Positions 1 through 11,100 are shown, numbered from the stretch's first letter. The stretch is DNA of 64,000 nucleotides from Dastarcus helophoroides (GCA_028583605.1 CM053326.1:33698931-33762930), one strand, 5' to 3'. The notes: a model not told the origin generated them from the letters alone. Numbers and translations are program-made.

Positions 1-170
1 CTTGTGCCGAGTCTGACCACCTATATGCTTCTTGTCACACATCTTTTATTTCTACAATTTTATAAAATAATTCTATAATTCTTGTGAAAAGTGATTTTTC
101 TATCTTCAGCCTTAGAGCTTTGGCTTTTTTAATGTAGAGATAAGCATTTCTTGAGTAATAAAAATTACTG

Positions 171-252
171 CGACGAGGATGGGATTCGAACCCACGCGGG
201 CAGAGCCCATTGGATTAGCAGTCCAACGCCTTAACCACTCGGCCACCTCGTC
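171..252 (-). tRNA. tRNA-Ser (anticodon GCT)
   Basis: Decodes AGC/AGU serine codons. Read on the minus strand the 82-nt gene folds as a class II tRNA: a 7-bp acceptor stem (GACGAGG with CCTCGTC), a D arm with the A-box TGGCCGAGTGGTTAAGG, anticodon loop CTGCTAA with GCT at 219-217, a long variable arm (GGGCTCTGCCC) typical of serine tRNA, and a T arm with the B-box GGTTCGAATCC. The discriminator base (171) is G, as usual for tRNA-Ser. There is no intron. A run of five T on the minus strand just downstream (164-160) fits a Pol III terminator. All stems pair, so the gene is probably functional. Confidence 0.96.
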
Positions 253-1760
253 ATATATTACACAATTTTTTCGTATCCTTGGCGCTGTCTCCATTAAGAT
301 TCCTAATTAATTTTATTATAAAACTAGCTATGCCACCCGATCCAATTCGCTATTCACACCCATTACTTTAACTTGTTTAAATAAACCGATTTTTTAAATA
401 TCGCTTTTTTAGAAAGGTTTGCCTTTTTAAATTTAGTATTTTAACTTAAAATTTCGACTTTTGAAATTTCGCCTCTTTTCAAATTTTCGATTTTTTTACT
501 GTTATTCAACTTATCGAACAGTTCACCTTTTTGAAAAATTTGACTTTTTAAACATTTCAGTTTTTGTTAATTTCAAATCTCTGAAATTTCAGCTTCTCTG
601 CAAAAATCAAAATTTCGGGTTTTTTTAATGAATTTTTCTATAATTCAGATTTTATTTCCACATTTTGAATTTTTTATCAAAATTTTGATTTTTTCAAAAC
701 TTTCGCTTAAACATTTTTTTTCATACAATTTTGAACTATGCAAAATATCAACTCTTTTCAAAATTTTACTTTTTTGAATATTTCGACTTTTGTTAAAATC
801 TTTCTCTTTCAAAAATTGTAGATTATTTGGAAAACTTGTCACCGAAGATTTTTTAAAATGTACATTTTTTTGAAAAATTGTGTTTTATCAAAATTTCGAC
901 TTCTTGTCAAAATTTGGGGTTTTAAGACTTTCGACTTTTTTTAATCTCTCTCTTTAAGAAAAAAGTTGTTTTTTTAATTTTGGATTTTAAAAATGTAGAT
1001 ATTATTTTCGAAAATTTTGTCACTTTCATTTTCTGACATTTTTTCCAAATTTCCACTTCATTTTTTAATAGTTTAACTTTTTTAACGCTTTTTAGAAAAT
1101 TTCTTCATTGTATCAAATTTCTTGAACTTTTTGAAAAGGTCGACCTTTAATAGTATCTTTTCAAAAGTTTGATTTTTTTAATCTTAATTTTCTAAGAAAA
1201 TTTTGAAATTTTTCGAAATTTCGTCATTTTTCAAAATCTTGATTTTTAAAAATTTCCACTTCCCTTAAAATTTCGCCCTTATCTGAAAATATAGATTTTT
1301 TTTAATCGACGTTTGTTGAAATTTTGGATTATTTTGCAAAAATTTCGTTGCATTTTAAAGTTTTGGTTTTATTTCCAAAATTTGAACTTTTTTGAAATGT
1401 CGATGTTCTTCAACATTTTGGCCTTTTTGGAAACCATACCTTTTTTTGAACACTTGGAAATTTTTTAAAATTGATTTTCTTTTTGGATTTGCAACTTTTT
1501 AACTTTTTTCTGAAAGTTTTAATCAACAAAAATTTTAATTTTTGATAATTTTGACCTTTTTTCGGAATTTAGGCATCCCAAAACTTTTTTAACATTAAAC
1601 TTTTTTTTCGAAAATTTGGCCATTTTTTAAATATTGGTTTTTTTTGTAATCCTGAACTTTTTTTGGAAGTTTTAACTTTTTATGAAAGCTTCTGACATTT
1701 TTCAAAATTTTGACTTCTTTGGAAATTTTGACTGTTTGGAGAATTTCCACTTTCATTTAA
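253..1760. repeat. T-rich degenerate repeat tract
   Basis: After about 150 bp of plain AT-rich DNA, this is a long low-complexity tract. The plus strand is made of T runs alternating with short words such as GAAAATTT, TTTCGAC and AAATTTTGA. No exact tandem period is visible and no convincing reading frame exists; short open frames here encode only K/N/F/I-rich peptides. The tract is polar: T-rich on the plus strand up to about 1760, where polarity flips. Confidence 0.7.
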
Positions 1761-2960
1761 AAACAACCATGCAATTTAAAAATATCTAAATTTTTAAAAA
1801 ACAAAAAACCGGAAAAATTTTCAACATTTTGAAATATAGATGAATTTCTAAAAAATGTCGCAATTTTTAAGAAAGCCAAATTTTCCAAAAAAGTTAAAAT
1901 TTGAAAAAGAAAAGAAATTTTAAAGAAAAATTTTGAAAAATGTCAAATTTTTATAAAAAATTAAAATTTTCAAAAAAAAATCAGTCGAAATTATGAAGAA
2001 AATTCTTAGAAATTTAAAAAATCAAAATATTAAAAATGGTCAAAAATTCAAAAAAAGCGATTTTCGAAATAAGTCAAAATTTTCAAAAAAACTGAAAAAC
2101 TGAATAAATCAGGAAATTTTCAAAAATACTCGAAATTAAAAAAATGTTTTAAAAAATATTTTGAAAAAAGTTTCAAATTTTCGAAGAAGTCAAAATTTGG
2201 AAACATGAATAAATTTTAAAAAAGGGTCGAAATTTGTAAAAGGCAATTTCAAAAAAATAAATAAAATTTCGGAAAAAAGTGTCTGAATTTTAAAACAAAA
2301 GTCTAAATTTTAATAGAAAGAAAAAGAATGAAGGTTTTCAAAAAAAAAGTAGCAAGTTTCAAAAAAAGTCGAAGCAAAGTTTAAAAAAAATCGAAATTTG
2401 CCAAAAAAGTTGACATTTATTTTAAAGTTTAATCAAAAAATGGAATATTGAAAAATCAGGATTTCCAAAGAAATTCGAAACTTTGAAAAAAGTCGGGAAT
2501 TAAAATAGGTTGAATAAAAAAATTGTTGAAGTTATCAATAAAGCTAATATGTTCAAAGAAAAAAAATCGAAATTTTCGAAAAGATCGAATCTTTGAAAAA
2601 TCAAAGTTGATATTTTAAAAAAGTAAAAATTTTGAAAAACATCGAAATTTGAGGAACAGTCAAATATCTTAAAATAGTACAAACTTCGGAAGAGTTCTTA
2701 TTATCAAATAAAATGGTAAACAATTTCAGTCTTTTAAAAAACTCGACATTTTCAAAAATAATTAAAGATTTAAAACTCTAATTTTTATAAAGAGTTGCAA
2801 TTTTTGAAGTTTAATAAAAAAAATTGAAGCTTTAAATAGTAGCAGAAATGTTTTATTAAATGTCGAATTTTAAGTCAAAATTAAAAAAAAGGTCGTAGAT
2901 TTAAAAAAGTAAAAATTAAAATAGAAGGAATTTTGAAAAAAGCGAAATTATTAGAGGGGC
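1761..2960. repeat. A-rich degenerate repeat tract, opposite polarity
   Basis: Same word composition as the preceding tract but on the other strand: A runs with GAAATTT, AAAGTCGAAA and TTTTCAAAAA words. The change at about 1760-1790 looks like an inversion point or a head-to-head junction of two tracts. No gene is seen. Confidence 0.65.
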
Positions 2961-3130
2961 GGCTCACCGGTTGTGAAGTCCTGTTGTATGGCATTGAATT
3001 TATATGATACATCGAATATGGAATAAATTTACCGATGTATCGAAATATATCGATATATCTTTTTCGATACATCAATTGCAAAATCTTAGCACTCTTACAG
3101 TCATTTATCAGTTTAATGGATAAACTAAAA
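2961..3130. other. Short island with ATCGAT-type palindromes
   Basis: Between two low-complexity tracts lies about 170 bp of more complex sequence. It holds several copies of GATACATCGA or its complement and a TATCGATATATC palindrome (about 3003-3075). It may be the end of a transposon; no protein or TIR partner was found. Confidence 0.35.
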
Positions 3131-5570
3131 TATTAAAATCAAAATTTCAAATTTTTATTTAAAAGGTCGGCGTTGTTTTTTCGAAATTTTTCCATTTCTA
3201 GGAAATTCGACTTTACGTGAAAATTTTGACTTTTTTTAATTCTGCAAATTTCAGCTTGTTTGTTAAAATTTGCCCTCTCCTCGAAATTTGGTCGATCTTC
3301 TGAGAAAAAAAGTATATTATTTTCAAAATTTAAAATTTTTGTAAGAAAATTACGAAACACGTTTCTGGATGTTCAATTTGTTTGTCAAAATTTCGACGTG
3401 TGTCTTAATATTGGACATTTTCTGACGCCACATGAAGCAAGTTAGGGCGCATGTCTTCCTCTGAGTCGAGCACTCAAGAGAAAATAAATATTCAGCCAGG
3501 AAATTTCCATTTTTTTCTTCCGTGTTTTTTTTTCCTGAAATTCGTTTTTTTTTTCTCTTAATTTTGATAAAATTTGACTCTTTCTGAAACATCTTCAAAT
3601 TTTAACTAAAAAATTAAACGCTTTTTTTTCAAAATTTATATCTTTTCTCAGAATTTCGGTCATTTTCTTCTAATTTTGTCTTTTTCTCAGAGTTTAGATT
3701 ATTTTTTTCAAAATCTGCATTTCTTTTCTTAAAATTTGACTTTCTCTGGAACATTTTGAATTTCTTGCCCTTTTCAAAGTTTTCTAGAAATTTCGTTATT
3801 TTTTTTCAAATTTCAATAGTTTTCTGAATATTTAGCGATTTTCTGGAAAATTAGGGATCTGATTTTTTGGGAATCTGGACGTGGTTTCTTTTTCATGAAA
3901 TTTTGTAATTTTATCTCAATATCCGATATTTAATATTTTTTTGCTATAATTCGCATTTTTCTCAAAATTTTTACTTTTTCTTCTAAAGTAGACTTTTTCC
4001 TAAAATTTGCCTTTTCCTCAAAATTCGACTTATTCGAAATTTCGATTTTATTGTCAAAATTCTACTTTTTGAACTTTTGTTTCAAAAGTCGTTTATGTAT
4101 TTCGAAATTCTGCAATTTTTCTTAATATTTGTCTTTTTCAACAAACTTTCACTTTTATCTCAAAATGAGACGTTTTATGGTTCTATAAATGTGTTCTATC
4201 TAAATTAGATCGGAATGTTAGTAAAAATGTTGAGAAACATATATTTTGAGGATTTGAAGAACAAGTTTTTTATAAATTCGACATCCTGACTGAATTTTAA
4301 ATTTTGAGAATGATGCATTTGGTAAGTTGCGATTTTTTTCTCAAAAATTCGACTTTTTCACAAAATTAGACCATTGAAAATCTCAACTTTTTTCGAATTT
4401 TGGACATTTTTCGAGCTTCTGTGAAAGGTTAGATTTTTATTTTTAATATGATTTACTGAAAACTCCGACTTTTCCATTTTTTTCCTCGAAATTCGCCCTT
4501 TTCGAAATTACTAGTTTATTTTCAAAATTCCAATTTTGATCTTAAAATTGGATTTACTCTTGGAAAATGGAAATATTTTCCCTTAGTTTCTCTAAATTGT
4601 ACGTATTTTTCAAAAATAGTAATTTTATTTTCGACGTGTGATTTTTTACCAATTTAATTTTCAAATTTGATTCCCTGTGACTTTAGTTTATTGTTCGAAA
4701 TTCATTTTATTCTGCAAATTTTGACTTTTATCTCAAAATTCGACTTTTTTTAAATTTGAAGGTTTTTCTAACTGTTTCTAAATACCCCTTTTGTTGCAAA
4801 ATTTACGTTTTTTTCTAAAATGTTACCATTTTGCATTTTTTCCATTTGACTGGATATTTCGTCTTCTTTTAAGAACACGACTTTCTCGAAATTTTGATTT
4901 GTTTTTTAAATTTAGGTTTGTGGATGTATATCTTAACATTTGTTTTTTTTTGTTTGTTTTTTCATTGAAACGCTCCCAAAATTCATCTTTTTTATTTTTG
5001 AAAGTTTGCAGTTGCTTTCAAATGCGACTTTCCCTAAATATTTTGACTTTTTTCTAATCTGGCCTTTTTCAAAATGTTTACTTTTTATTCGTCTTATTTT
5101 TCGATATCTCTACTTCTTTAAATTCATGCATTTTGTTGTAATTTCGATTGGTCTTCTAAATTTCGCTTCTTTCCAAAATTTCGACTTTATTTTCAAAAGT
5201 CGAATATTTTTCTCCAAATTGATCACAGGATCTGTTTTGTTCTTTACTGGGTAAACACTTGAGTCCTTAGTCAGTTTTCTTATATTTTTAAGAAAATTCT
5301 TTGCAAGCCTCGCACCTTGTCGATCGAATATCTGCCGGAATAAGCAGTTGCCTCTTATTAGCCAACAGCTGCGGGCAGATCAGCTAATAAGAGAAAGTGT
5401 ACATTTCGACTTTTTTCTGAATATTTTAATTTTTGTAGAAAATTTTCTTTGTTCTTTAAACTTTCGTTTTTTTTCTCTAAAATTTGGCCTTTTTTTATGG
5501 GAAATTTCGACCATCACCAACCATCAAAAATTTAAATTACGCAATAAACAAGTTTAAAAAATTCCATTAG
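3131..5570. repeat. T-rich degenerate repeat tract
   Basis: T-rich low-complexity tract of the same type as 253-1760. It is interrupted at 5229-5297 by a LINE-derived segment repeated at 6468-6533, and at 5352-5393 by a hairpin with perfect 11-bp arms (CTCTTATTAGC and GCTAATAAGAG) around a 20-nt loop. Open frames at 4791-5254 are phenylalanine-rich translations of T runs and are not genes. Confidence 0.65.
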
Positions 5571-6039
5571 TAGGGTTTTACCCCTACTTTTGAAATCAAA
5601 ATTTTTGTAACAGAAAGAAAATAATAAGCATTTCAGGATTTCTTTTTAAATTACATTTTTTGTTTCAGTTGCAAGCTTACAATTTTTAAAATATATTTTC
5701 TTAAAATTAAGACTATGTCGAAAATTTGGGGTGCAAGGGGCTAGGGTAAGAAATATACCAACCCAAATGACAACCTCATCTGCACACGGTGCACCCTGAT
5801 ATCAATCGATTATGTGCGAAAAATCAACGAATTCTTTTGGGCTCTCTTAAGCTAGGCATAGACTACGAATAGGCTGGTGGATTTCATCGCTGCGATTTTG
5901 TACGACAACACGTTCATTCTTCACACAATCATCGAACCGACCATGAGTGCTTACGATGAATTGGTCATTGTCGCTGAAAAGTGGCAGTAGCAGCTGCTGT
6001 TTTGTAATTTGTAATTTTTTTAATTTTTTTTAACTTTCT
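5571..6039. other. AT-rich spacer with short unassigned open frame
   Basis: AT-rich to 5820, then about 170 bp of balanced composition. A stop-bounded frame on the plus strand (about 5862-5990) ends in ...MSAYDELVIVAEKWQ and has protein-like composition. It has no recognisable family and is too short to assign. It may be the end of an old transposon ORF. Confidence 0.3.
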
Positions 6040-6533
6040 TAAGCAAATGGTTCTCATTCTTCTTCTTGCAGTGCCTATTCGCTTCGAATGTTAGCGATTA
6101 GCATGGCTATTCTTACTTTATTGGTAGCTGCGCGGAACAGTCCAGTTGTGGTCATATTAAACAACTTTCTTAAGTTCTGAAGCTATGAGGTTAGTCTTCG
6201 TCCTGGTTCTCTCTTACCCCACACTTTCCCTTGCAGTATTAGTTGGAGAAGGCCATACTGATGTTCGTTTCTCATAATATGGCTCAGGTATTCCAATTTG
6301 CATTTCTTAATTGTAGCGATAATTTCGCGTTCTTTCCCCGTTCTGCGTAAGATTTCGTTATGCGTGACATGGTCGATCCACGAGATTTTTCTATAGCACC
6401 ACATCTCAAACGCTTTAAGTTGTTTCAATGACGCTTCGGAGAGTGTCCAAGCCTCCGCTGCGTAGAGGATCTGTTTTGTTCTTTACTGGGTAAACACTTG
6501 AGTCCTTATCAATTTTCTTATATTTTTGAGAAA
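6040..6533 (-). pseudogene. Non-LTR retrotransposon C-terminal fragment
   Basis: The minus strand encodes the C-terminus of a LINE RT polyprotein. The recognisable motif string is AEAWTLSEASLKQLKAFEMW, then SWIDHVTHNEIL, REIIATIKKCKLEYLSHIMR and GKREPGRR. Beyond a frame break comes a terminal stretch with TTTGLFRAATNKVRIAMLIA. This matches the end of the LINE on the opposite strand at 12.1-12.7 kb (SWMDHVTNVEVL, LSYFGHVMR, GPGRRRISW). A T-rich/TTC-rich end near 6000-6075 marks the 3' tail. It lies tail-outward next to the plus-strand copy that starts at about 6535. The final 66 bp (6468-6533) are repeated at 5229-5297. Confidence 0.8.
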
Positions 6534-6559
6534 AGAAATGATCCGACTGGATACTATCG

Positions 6560-7466
6560 ATGCTAGAAATTAATGAACCGCGATGGCCTCAAACAGGAGG
6601 ATTGGAGTTAGATGAGCAGGTTGTGTACTATGCTGGAGAAGACAGTACAAAGCACTCTAATGGAGTAGGATTTATAATTGCAAGGGAGATAGATCGCTTG
6701 ATAATGACCGTCACCCCGGTATCAGACCGAATCATTATGTTACAGGTTTAGGGTAAGCTTAGAACAATTAACCTCATACAAGTCTATACCCCTACGTCTA
6801 CAAGTAGTGAAGATGATACAGAACAGTTCTACTCAGTTTGATGGAACGAACTGCTCCTTGGTTATTTTCAAAAATTGAAATACAGAACTTGTCCCCTGAA
6901 ACCAAGAAAGATTAAAAACACCCAACAAACGTTGCTCTGAGCAACGTTAAGAGCAACATTTGTTGTGTTTTTTAATCTTTGTTGGTTCCAGGGGACAAGT
7001 TCTGTATTTCAATTTTTGAAGTTCTACTCAGACTTGAGCACTGTGTTAAACAAATTGAAAAGTAATTCAATGACTATACTAATGGGCGACTTTAATCCCA
7101 AAATTGGATGTGGCAAAGAGGGAGATATTGTGGGAAATCATGGATTGGGGGTTAGAAATAAAAGAAGAGACAAATTTGTACAGTACTGCCTGGAGCATGA
7201 GTTGGTCATTACGAACACTTACTTCAAACTTACCTAACTTACCCAAACGTCGCCTTTATACGTGGAAAGCACCTGGCGACGCACTAGGTCATATTGTTCG
7301 AAACCAAAAACACTTCATTACCATTAACAAGCGTCACAGAAATTCTGTCATATCGGTGAAAACATACCCCGGCGCAGACGTCCTCTCTGACCAAGTCCTT
7401 CTACTGGCTAAGATTACATGCCGACTCGAGAAAATCAATGCAAAAAACACCTATAAAAACCGGATC
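6560..7466 (+). pseudogene. LINE endonuclease domain, broken by a foldback insert
   Basis: Apurinic-endonuclease-like domain of the host LINE. Motifs in order are NEPRWPQTGGLELDEQVVYY, HSNGVGFII and VTPVSDRIIMLQV before the foldback insert. After it come SDLSTVLNKLKS, MGDFNPKIG (the catalytic GDFN motif), GNHGLGVRNKRRDKFV, then in another frame RRLYTWKAPGD, INKRHRNSVISVKTYPGAD and LSDQVLLLAKI. The usual SDH catalytic histidine reads SDQ. Frameshifts occur near 7230 and the reading is cut at 7467 by the Harbinger element. Confidence 0.8.
6837..7020. mobile_element. Foldback element copy 1 (Penelope-derived)
   Basis: A near-palindrome. The 5' arm reads TGGAACGAACTGCTCCTTGG...CTTGTCCCCTGAAACC and the 3' arm is its complement, ending GGGGACAAGT...TATTTCAATTTTTGAA. 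The hammerhead-like centre is lost; the arms meet at GTTGCTCTGAGCAACG. It sits inside the LINE endonuclease and is flanked by an exact 11-bp direct repeat GTTCTACTCAG (6826-6836 and 7021-7031), so both ends and the target duplication are visible. Confidence 0.88.
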
Positions 7467-7686
7467 TAATGGTAAGTGTCCATTTGAGAGTAAAACTCGC
7501 GGAAGTAGCTCTCGAGAGTGTCCTCGCAAGTCGACACATGTCCGAGAGTATCAGTGTGACAATCGGAGAGTTTTGTGTCGATAGTAGCATCTCAAGGGTA
7601 TACTAATTCCTTTCACTAGCGGAGATTTACTTGCGAAAATCGAACACGTTTCGAATTTTGCGAGTTCTCGCAGAAGTATTTTCAAA

Positions 7687-7824
7687 ATGACCGACAAACA
7701 AGAGCGATCGAAAAACGAAATTATGAATTTAATCAGCATTTATGAAGACAATCCGTCGTTATGGAACCAAAAAAATAAAAATTTCAAGCTGAGAGAGAAA
7801 AGAAGCCAAATTATTTACATTTAG
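7687..7824 (+). pseudogene. MADF-domain protein of Harbinger element (truncated)
   Basis: ATG at 7687 opens 45 codons with MTDKQERSKNEIMNLISIYE, then a DNPSLWNQKNKNFKLREKRS stretch. This is the start of a MADF (Myb/SANT-like) DNA-binding domain: helix with LI.IYE, then LW and a K-rich K.REKR helix. Autonomous Harbinger elements encode such a protein as a transposase partner. The frame stops at TAG (7822) and the rest of the domain is missing, so it is a remnant. Confidence 0.75.
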
Positions 7825-7898
7825 GGATACATAATGCAAACTGGAGTACGAGTCACCTAGATTAATTTTTTTTTGTACTTATTGCTGGTATGATTATA

Positions 7899-9285
7899 CA
7901 GGGTGGGCGATAAGTAATGGTACACAGAGCAATAGTGGATTTTTCGAATAAAAATAATGTGATTTAGCTACATTGAACTTATACCAAAAGTTAATATTAA
8001 CACAGATACAGGGTGTCAAAGTTGAAAAAAAAATTTCGATTTTTTCGTATAATTATGGAATGAATTGTAATATAGGCACGAAATAATTTGGCATAAGGAG
8101 GTTTCTTAAGTCCACAAACTCTAATTTGCTAACATATTATCAATAGCTGATAGGGGGCGCTACCTGCGCTATCCTGCATAATTCTAAATCATCATAACTT
8201 TTTTGTGCACCCACGTATATTAATTTTAAATGGGTTATTTTATTTCCCCCCATTTTTTACGTAAAAAAGGTGTACTTTCTGAAAGTTGATACGAACAACC
8301 GTTTTCAAGATATTTGCCTTTAAAGCTTGACGTGCCTTGGTTTTAAACTACTAAGATATTAAATTTTCGAAGTAGGCTTGAAAAAAAAGTAATCATAAGA
8401 CAGCTTTGAAACTAATTTATGTTAAATATTACTTTGCTAATAATATTATTACCTAAATTTTTAAAATCTCAATAAAGAAAATTCAAAAAATTAAGACGTA
8501 ATTTATTTTTTAACATAGAGATGTGAGATATGTTCTCTGAGTCCGCACAAAAAAATGGTAATAGTCTGGGTGGTCAAGCAGATATTTGGAGATAAATTTC
8601 AATAAAAGACAGCCAGATTTTCAATTGTTTACAATTCCTTTACATGAAAAAGGTCATTTCCCACATACTTATTTTTGAAAATAAATTTTGTTTTGGTATT
8701 TTATTTAAATTTGTTTTAGAAATTTAAAAAACATGTGTACTAATAATGTTAGTAGAGTAATATTTGATATAAACTATTTTAGAGTCAGTTTTATTACTTT
8801 TATTTTGAAACCTACTGCGAAAAACTCACATTTACATAACTTAAAATAAACGTACGGCAAACTTTGAAAGCAAATATCTTGAAAACGGTTGCTTGTATCA
8901 ACATTTAGAAAGTATACCTTTTTTTCGTAAAAAATGTAGGTCAATAAAATATCTATCTAAGATAAGTGTACATGAAGGCATAAAAAGTTATGATGCTTTA
9001 GAATAATACAAGCTAGCGCTGGTGGCGCCCTCTATGAGTTACTGACAATCTGTTAGCAAATTAGAATTTCTTGACCAAAGAAACCCCCCTATGCCAAATT
9101 TCTTGTTTATAGTGAAATGTGTTCATCAGTTATGCCAAAAAAAATCACAATTTTTTTTTCAACTTTGACACCTTTTATCTCTGTTAATATCAACTTTTGG
9201 TATAAGGTAAATGTGGCTAAATCACTATATTTTTATTCGAAAAATCTACTCTTGCTCTATGTACCATTACTTATGGTCCACCCTG
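7899..9285. mobile_element. Long-TIR Tc1/mariner-like nonautonomous element
   Basis: Flanked by the TA dinucleotide on each side (7897-7898 and 9286-9287). Ends are CAGGGTGGGCGATAAGTAAT at the left and the complement of ACTTATGGTCCACCCTG at the right. The inverted similarity runs over about 430 bp on each side (about 7899-8340 and 8850-9285), for example CTTATACCAAAAGTTAATAT paired with ATATCAACTTTTGGTATAAG. About 500 bp of AT-rich centre has no transposase frame. The CAGGGTG end with TA duplication suggests the Tc1/mariner group. It lies inside the Harbinger remnant and is therefore younger. Confidence 0.85.
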
Positions 9286-9302
9286 TATATATTTTCCCGA
9301 TG

Positions 9303-9590
9303 CTAGAAATCGCATCTTTTTTTTGTGTCCAATTTGCCTACTGACGACCCGATTGAATCAATGATATATTGAACTTGCACTGCATTCATTCGTACAAAAT
9401 TTCGGAATTGCCTAGCATTTGCAATTTTTAGTTCACTTGTCAATATAGAGCATGCCCCTAATTTTGCCCTTCGTTGAATCCATGGCTTTACCCAACAGCT
9501 ATGTTTTCTTGGCTTTTTTAATAAAGCAAAAGCTTGTCGTTTTTCACTATTCATTTTTTGACCATTTTTTACTTTTGTCTTTTGCCACAA
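9303..9590 (-). pseudogene. HARBI1-like transposase N-terminus (truncated)
   Basis: The minus-strand ORF (95 aa) has RKHSCWVKPWIQRRAKLGAC, then SELKIANARQFRNFVRM and KLDTKKR. This order (W-x-W-x-x-R-R, GA, EL, frnF.RM, dT..R) is the conserved N-terminal region of PIF/Harbinger (HARBI1/DDE_Tnp_4) transposases. The DDE catalytic part is absent because the frame is cut by the long-TIR insertion and an internal deletion. Its start lies close to the right TIR. Confidence 0.85.
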
Positions 9591-9795
9591 CCAGCATTAT
9601 ACGGGAACTCTCAGAAACTGATCGCTAATAGGTGATACGCTTTGGAGAGTGTCTTTTCGCGAGAGCCTCATCCGAGAGATTTCCGTACCTTCCGAGAGTT
9701 AAACTTTTAGAAATCGTCTTTCAAATGGCAACTCATTTTCTAGTACTCTCGCGAGAGACTCGCGCAAGTTACTCTTAAATGGATACCTACCTTAA

Positions 9796-11100
9796 GTAAA
9801 CTAAATGAGAAAACAGTTGGAGATGAAGTATATAGATAACGGACCGATAAAAATGGATTCCATAGAACAACAATGGTAACTATTTATTAAAAGTGTGAAA
9901 GATGCCATGAACAATAAACTAAACCTAAACAAACGAATGAAAAAGAAAATCTGGATGACCGAAGAAATCCTGGAGCTAATGGAAATTAGAAGGCAATTCA
10001 AAATTCGAGGCCAAGAGGACAAATACAAGGAAATTCATTTGGAGAGTAGAGAGAGATTAGACAATCAAAAGCTGAGTACTTCGCTCTTGAATGCTCAGAA
10101 ATTAAGAATACGAAAAGAGGGACGAGAACTTCAATATACACAAAAAAATTTAAGAAATGAGAGGGCACAAATAGTATAGTGTAAATGTCATAACAGACAA
10201 GAATGAAAGTGCAATCTCTCAAATAGAAAAGAAATTGAGAAGAGGGCAGGAATACATCACAGAATTGTTTGAAGATGAATGGGACATAGATCACAGGATA
10301 TAAGAAGATATAACTGGACCTCCAATTACCAGAAATGAAGTGGTGAAAGCCATCAAATCAGCAAAGAAGCGAAAAGCTACAGGTCCGGATGAAATACTAA
10401 CTGAGATACTGGAGCATCAATTACCAGAAATGAAGTGGTGAAAGCCATCAAAACAGCAAAGAACCGAAAAGCTACAGGTCCGGATGAAATACCAACTGAG
10501 ATACTGAAAATCCTGGGAGGAAAAACGACGTCGACATTTATTCTGATCCCTAAGACTGCAAAGGCAAAGATCTGCAATTGTTTCTAAAGATAGTTTATCA
10601 GCAAATATACCCCAAGATAGAAACATTGATCGAGAATACACAATTTGGATTCCGTAAAGGCCTGTGTATAGGAGAAGCATTGATTGGCATTTAGGTTTTG
10701 ACCCAGAGATGTAGAGACGTGAATTGCGATGTGTTCATATGCTTTATTGATTTAGACAAGGCGTTTGACAGGGTAAAACATGAGAAAATGATAAAAATAT
10801 TGAAAACAACAGAAATGGATGAAAAAGACCTACGTTTCATCGCTAACCTTTATTTGAAACAAAAAGCAAATCTCAGAGCAGAAAAAAGTTTAACTGAATG
10901 TATTACAATCAAAAGTGGAGTAAGGCAAGATTGCATTCTGTTGCCGCTTCTATTCAATGTAAACTCGGAGAAAATATTTCAAGAGGTCATAGGGGATACC
11001 AGAGATGGTGTGTGAGAATTGAATAATCTTAGATATGCAGACGACTCTGTTCTTCTTGCACATAGTGTTTAACAACCTCAAAGCCTCCTTAATCAAGTAG
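9796..11100 (+). pseudogene. LINE linker and reverse transcriptase region
   Basis: Continuation of the host LINE after the Harbinger insert. First an acidic/basic linker (KRMKKKIWMTEEILELMEIR) and a coiled-coil-like K/E-rich part to about 10180. Then RRGQEYITELFEDEW and the RT domain-0 motif KRKATGPDEI, which occurs twice because of a 95-bp tandem duplication. Next QFGFRKG (about 10640), then FICFIDLDKAFDRVKHEKM (RT box A with catalytic Asp), GVRQDCILLPLLFN (box B) and LRYADDSVLLAH (box C, catalytic YADD, about 11028-11065). Frames shift at least three times. Confidence 0.82.
10323..10512 (+). repeat. 95-bp tandem duplication inside the LINE RT
   Basis: The segment starting CAATTACCAGAAATGAAGTG at 10323 is repeated from 10418 with few differences (for example GCAAAGAAGCG against GCAAAGAACCG). 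It duplicates the KATGPDEI domain-0 motif and puts the second copy out of frame. Confidence 0.9.

Larger units (their letters stand above)
7470..9792. mobile_element. PIF/Harbinger transposon, internally deleted
   Basis: Inserted in the LINE with the 3-bp target duplication TAA (7467-7469 and 9793-9795). The terminal inverted repeats are imperfect: left GGTAAGTGTCCATTTGAGAG, right (complement) GGTAGGTATCCATTTAAGAG. Subterminal DNA on both sides is rich in CTCTCGCGAGAG-like words. The two genes are convergent and both are only N-terminal stubs, a MADF protein (7687) and a HARBI1-type transposase (9590, minus). The middle is deleted and holds another element (7899-9285). TWA-type duplication and the MADF plus transposase pair are hallmarks of this superfamily. 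Confidence 0.88.

Noticed and set aside
4791..5254. Two long Phe-rich plus-strand frames
   Set aside because: They translate T-rich low-complexity DNA; no domain, and similar frames appear wherever T runs lack stops.
6837..7020. Treating the foldback copies as Tc1/mariner or hAT MITEs
   Set aside because: No TA or 8-bp duplication; duplications are 9-12 bp and variable, and the tail is colinear with Penelope-like elements.
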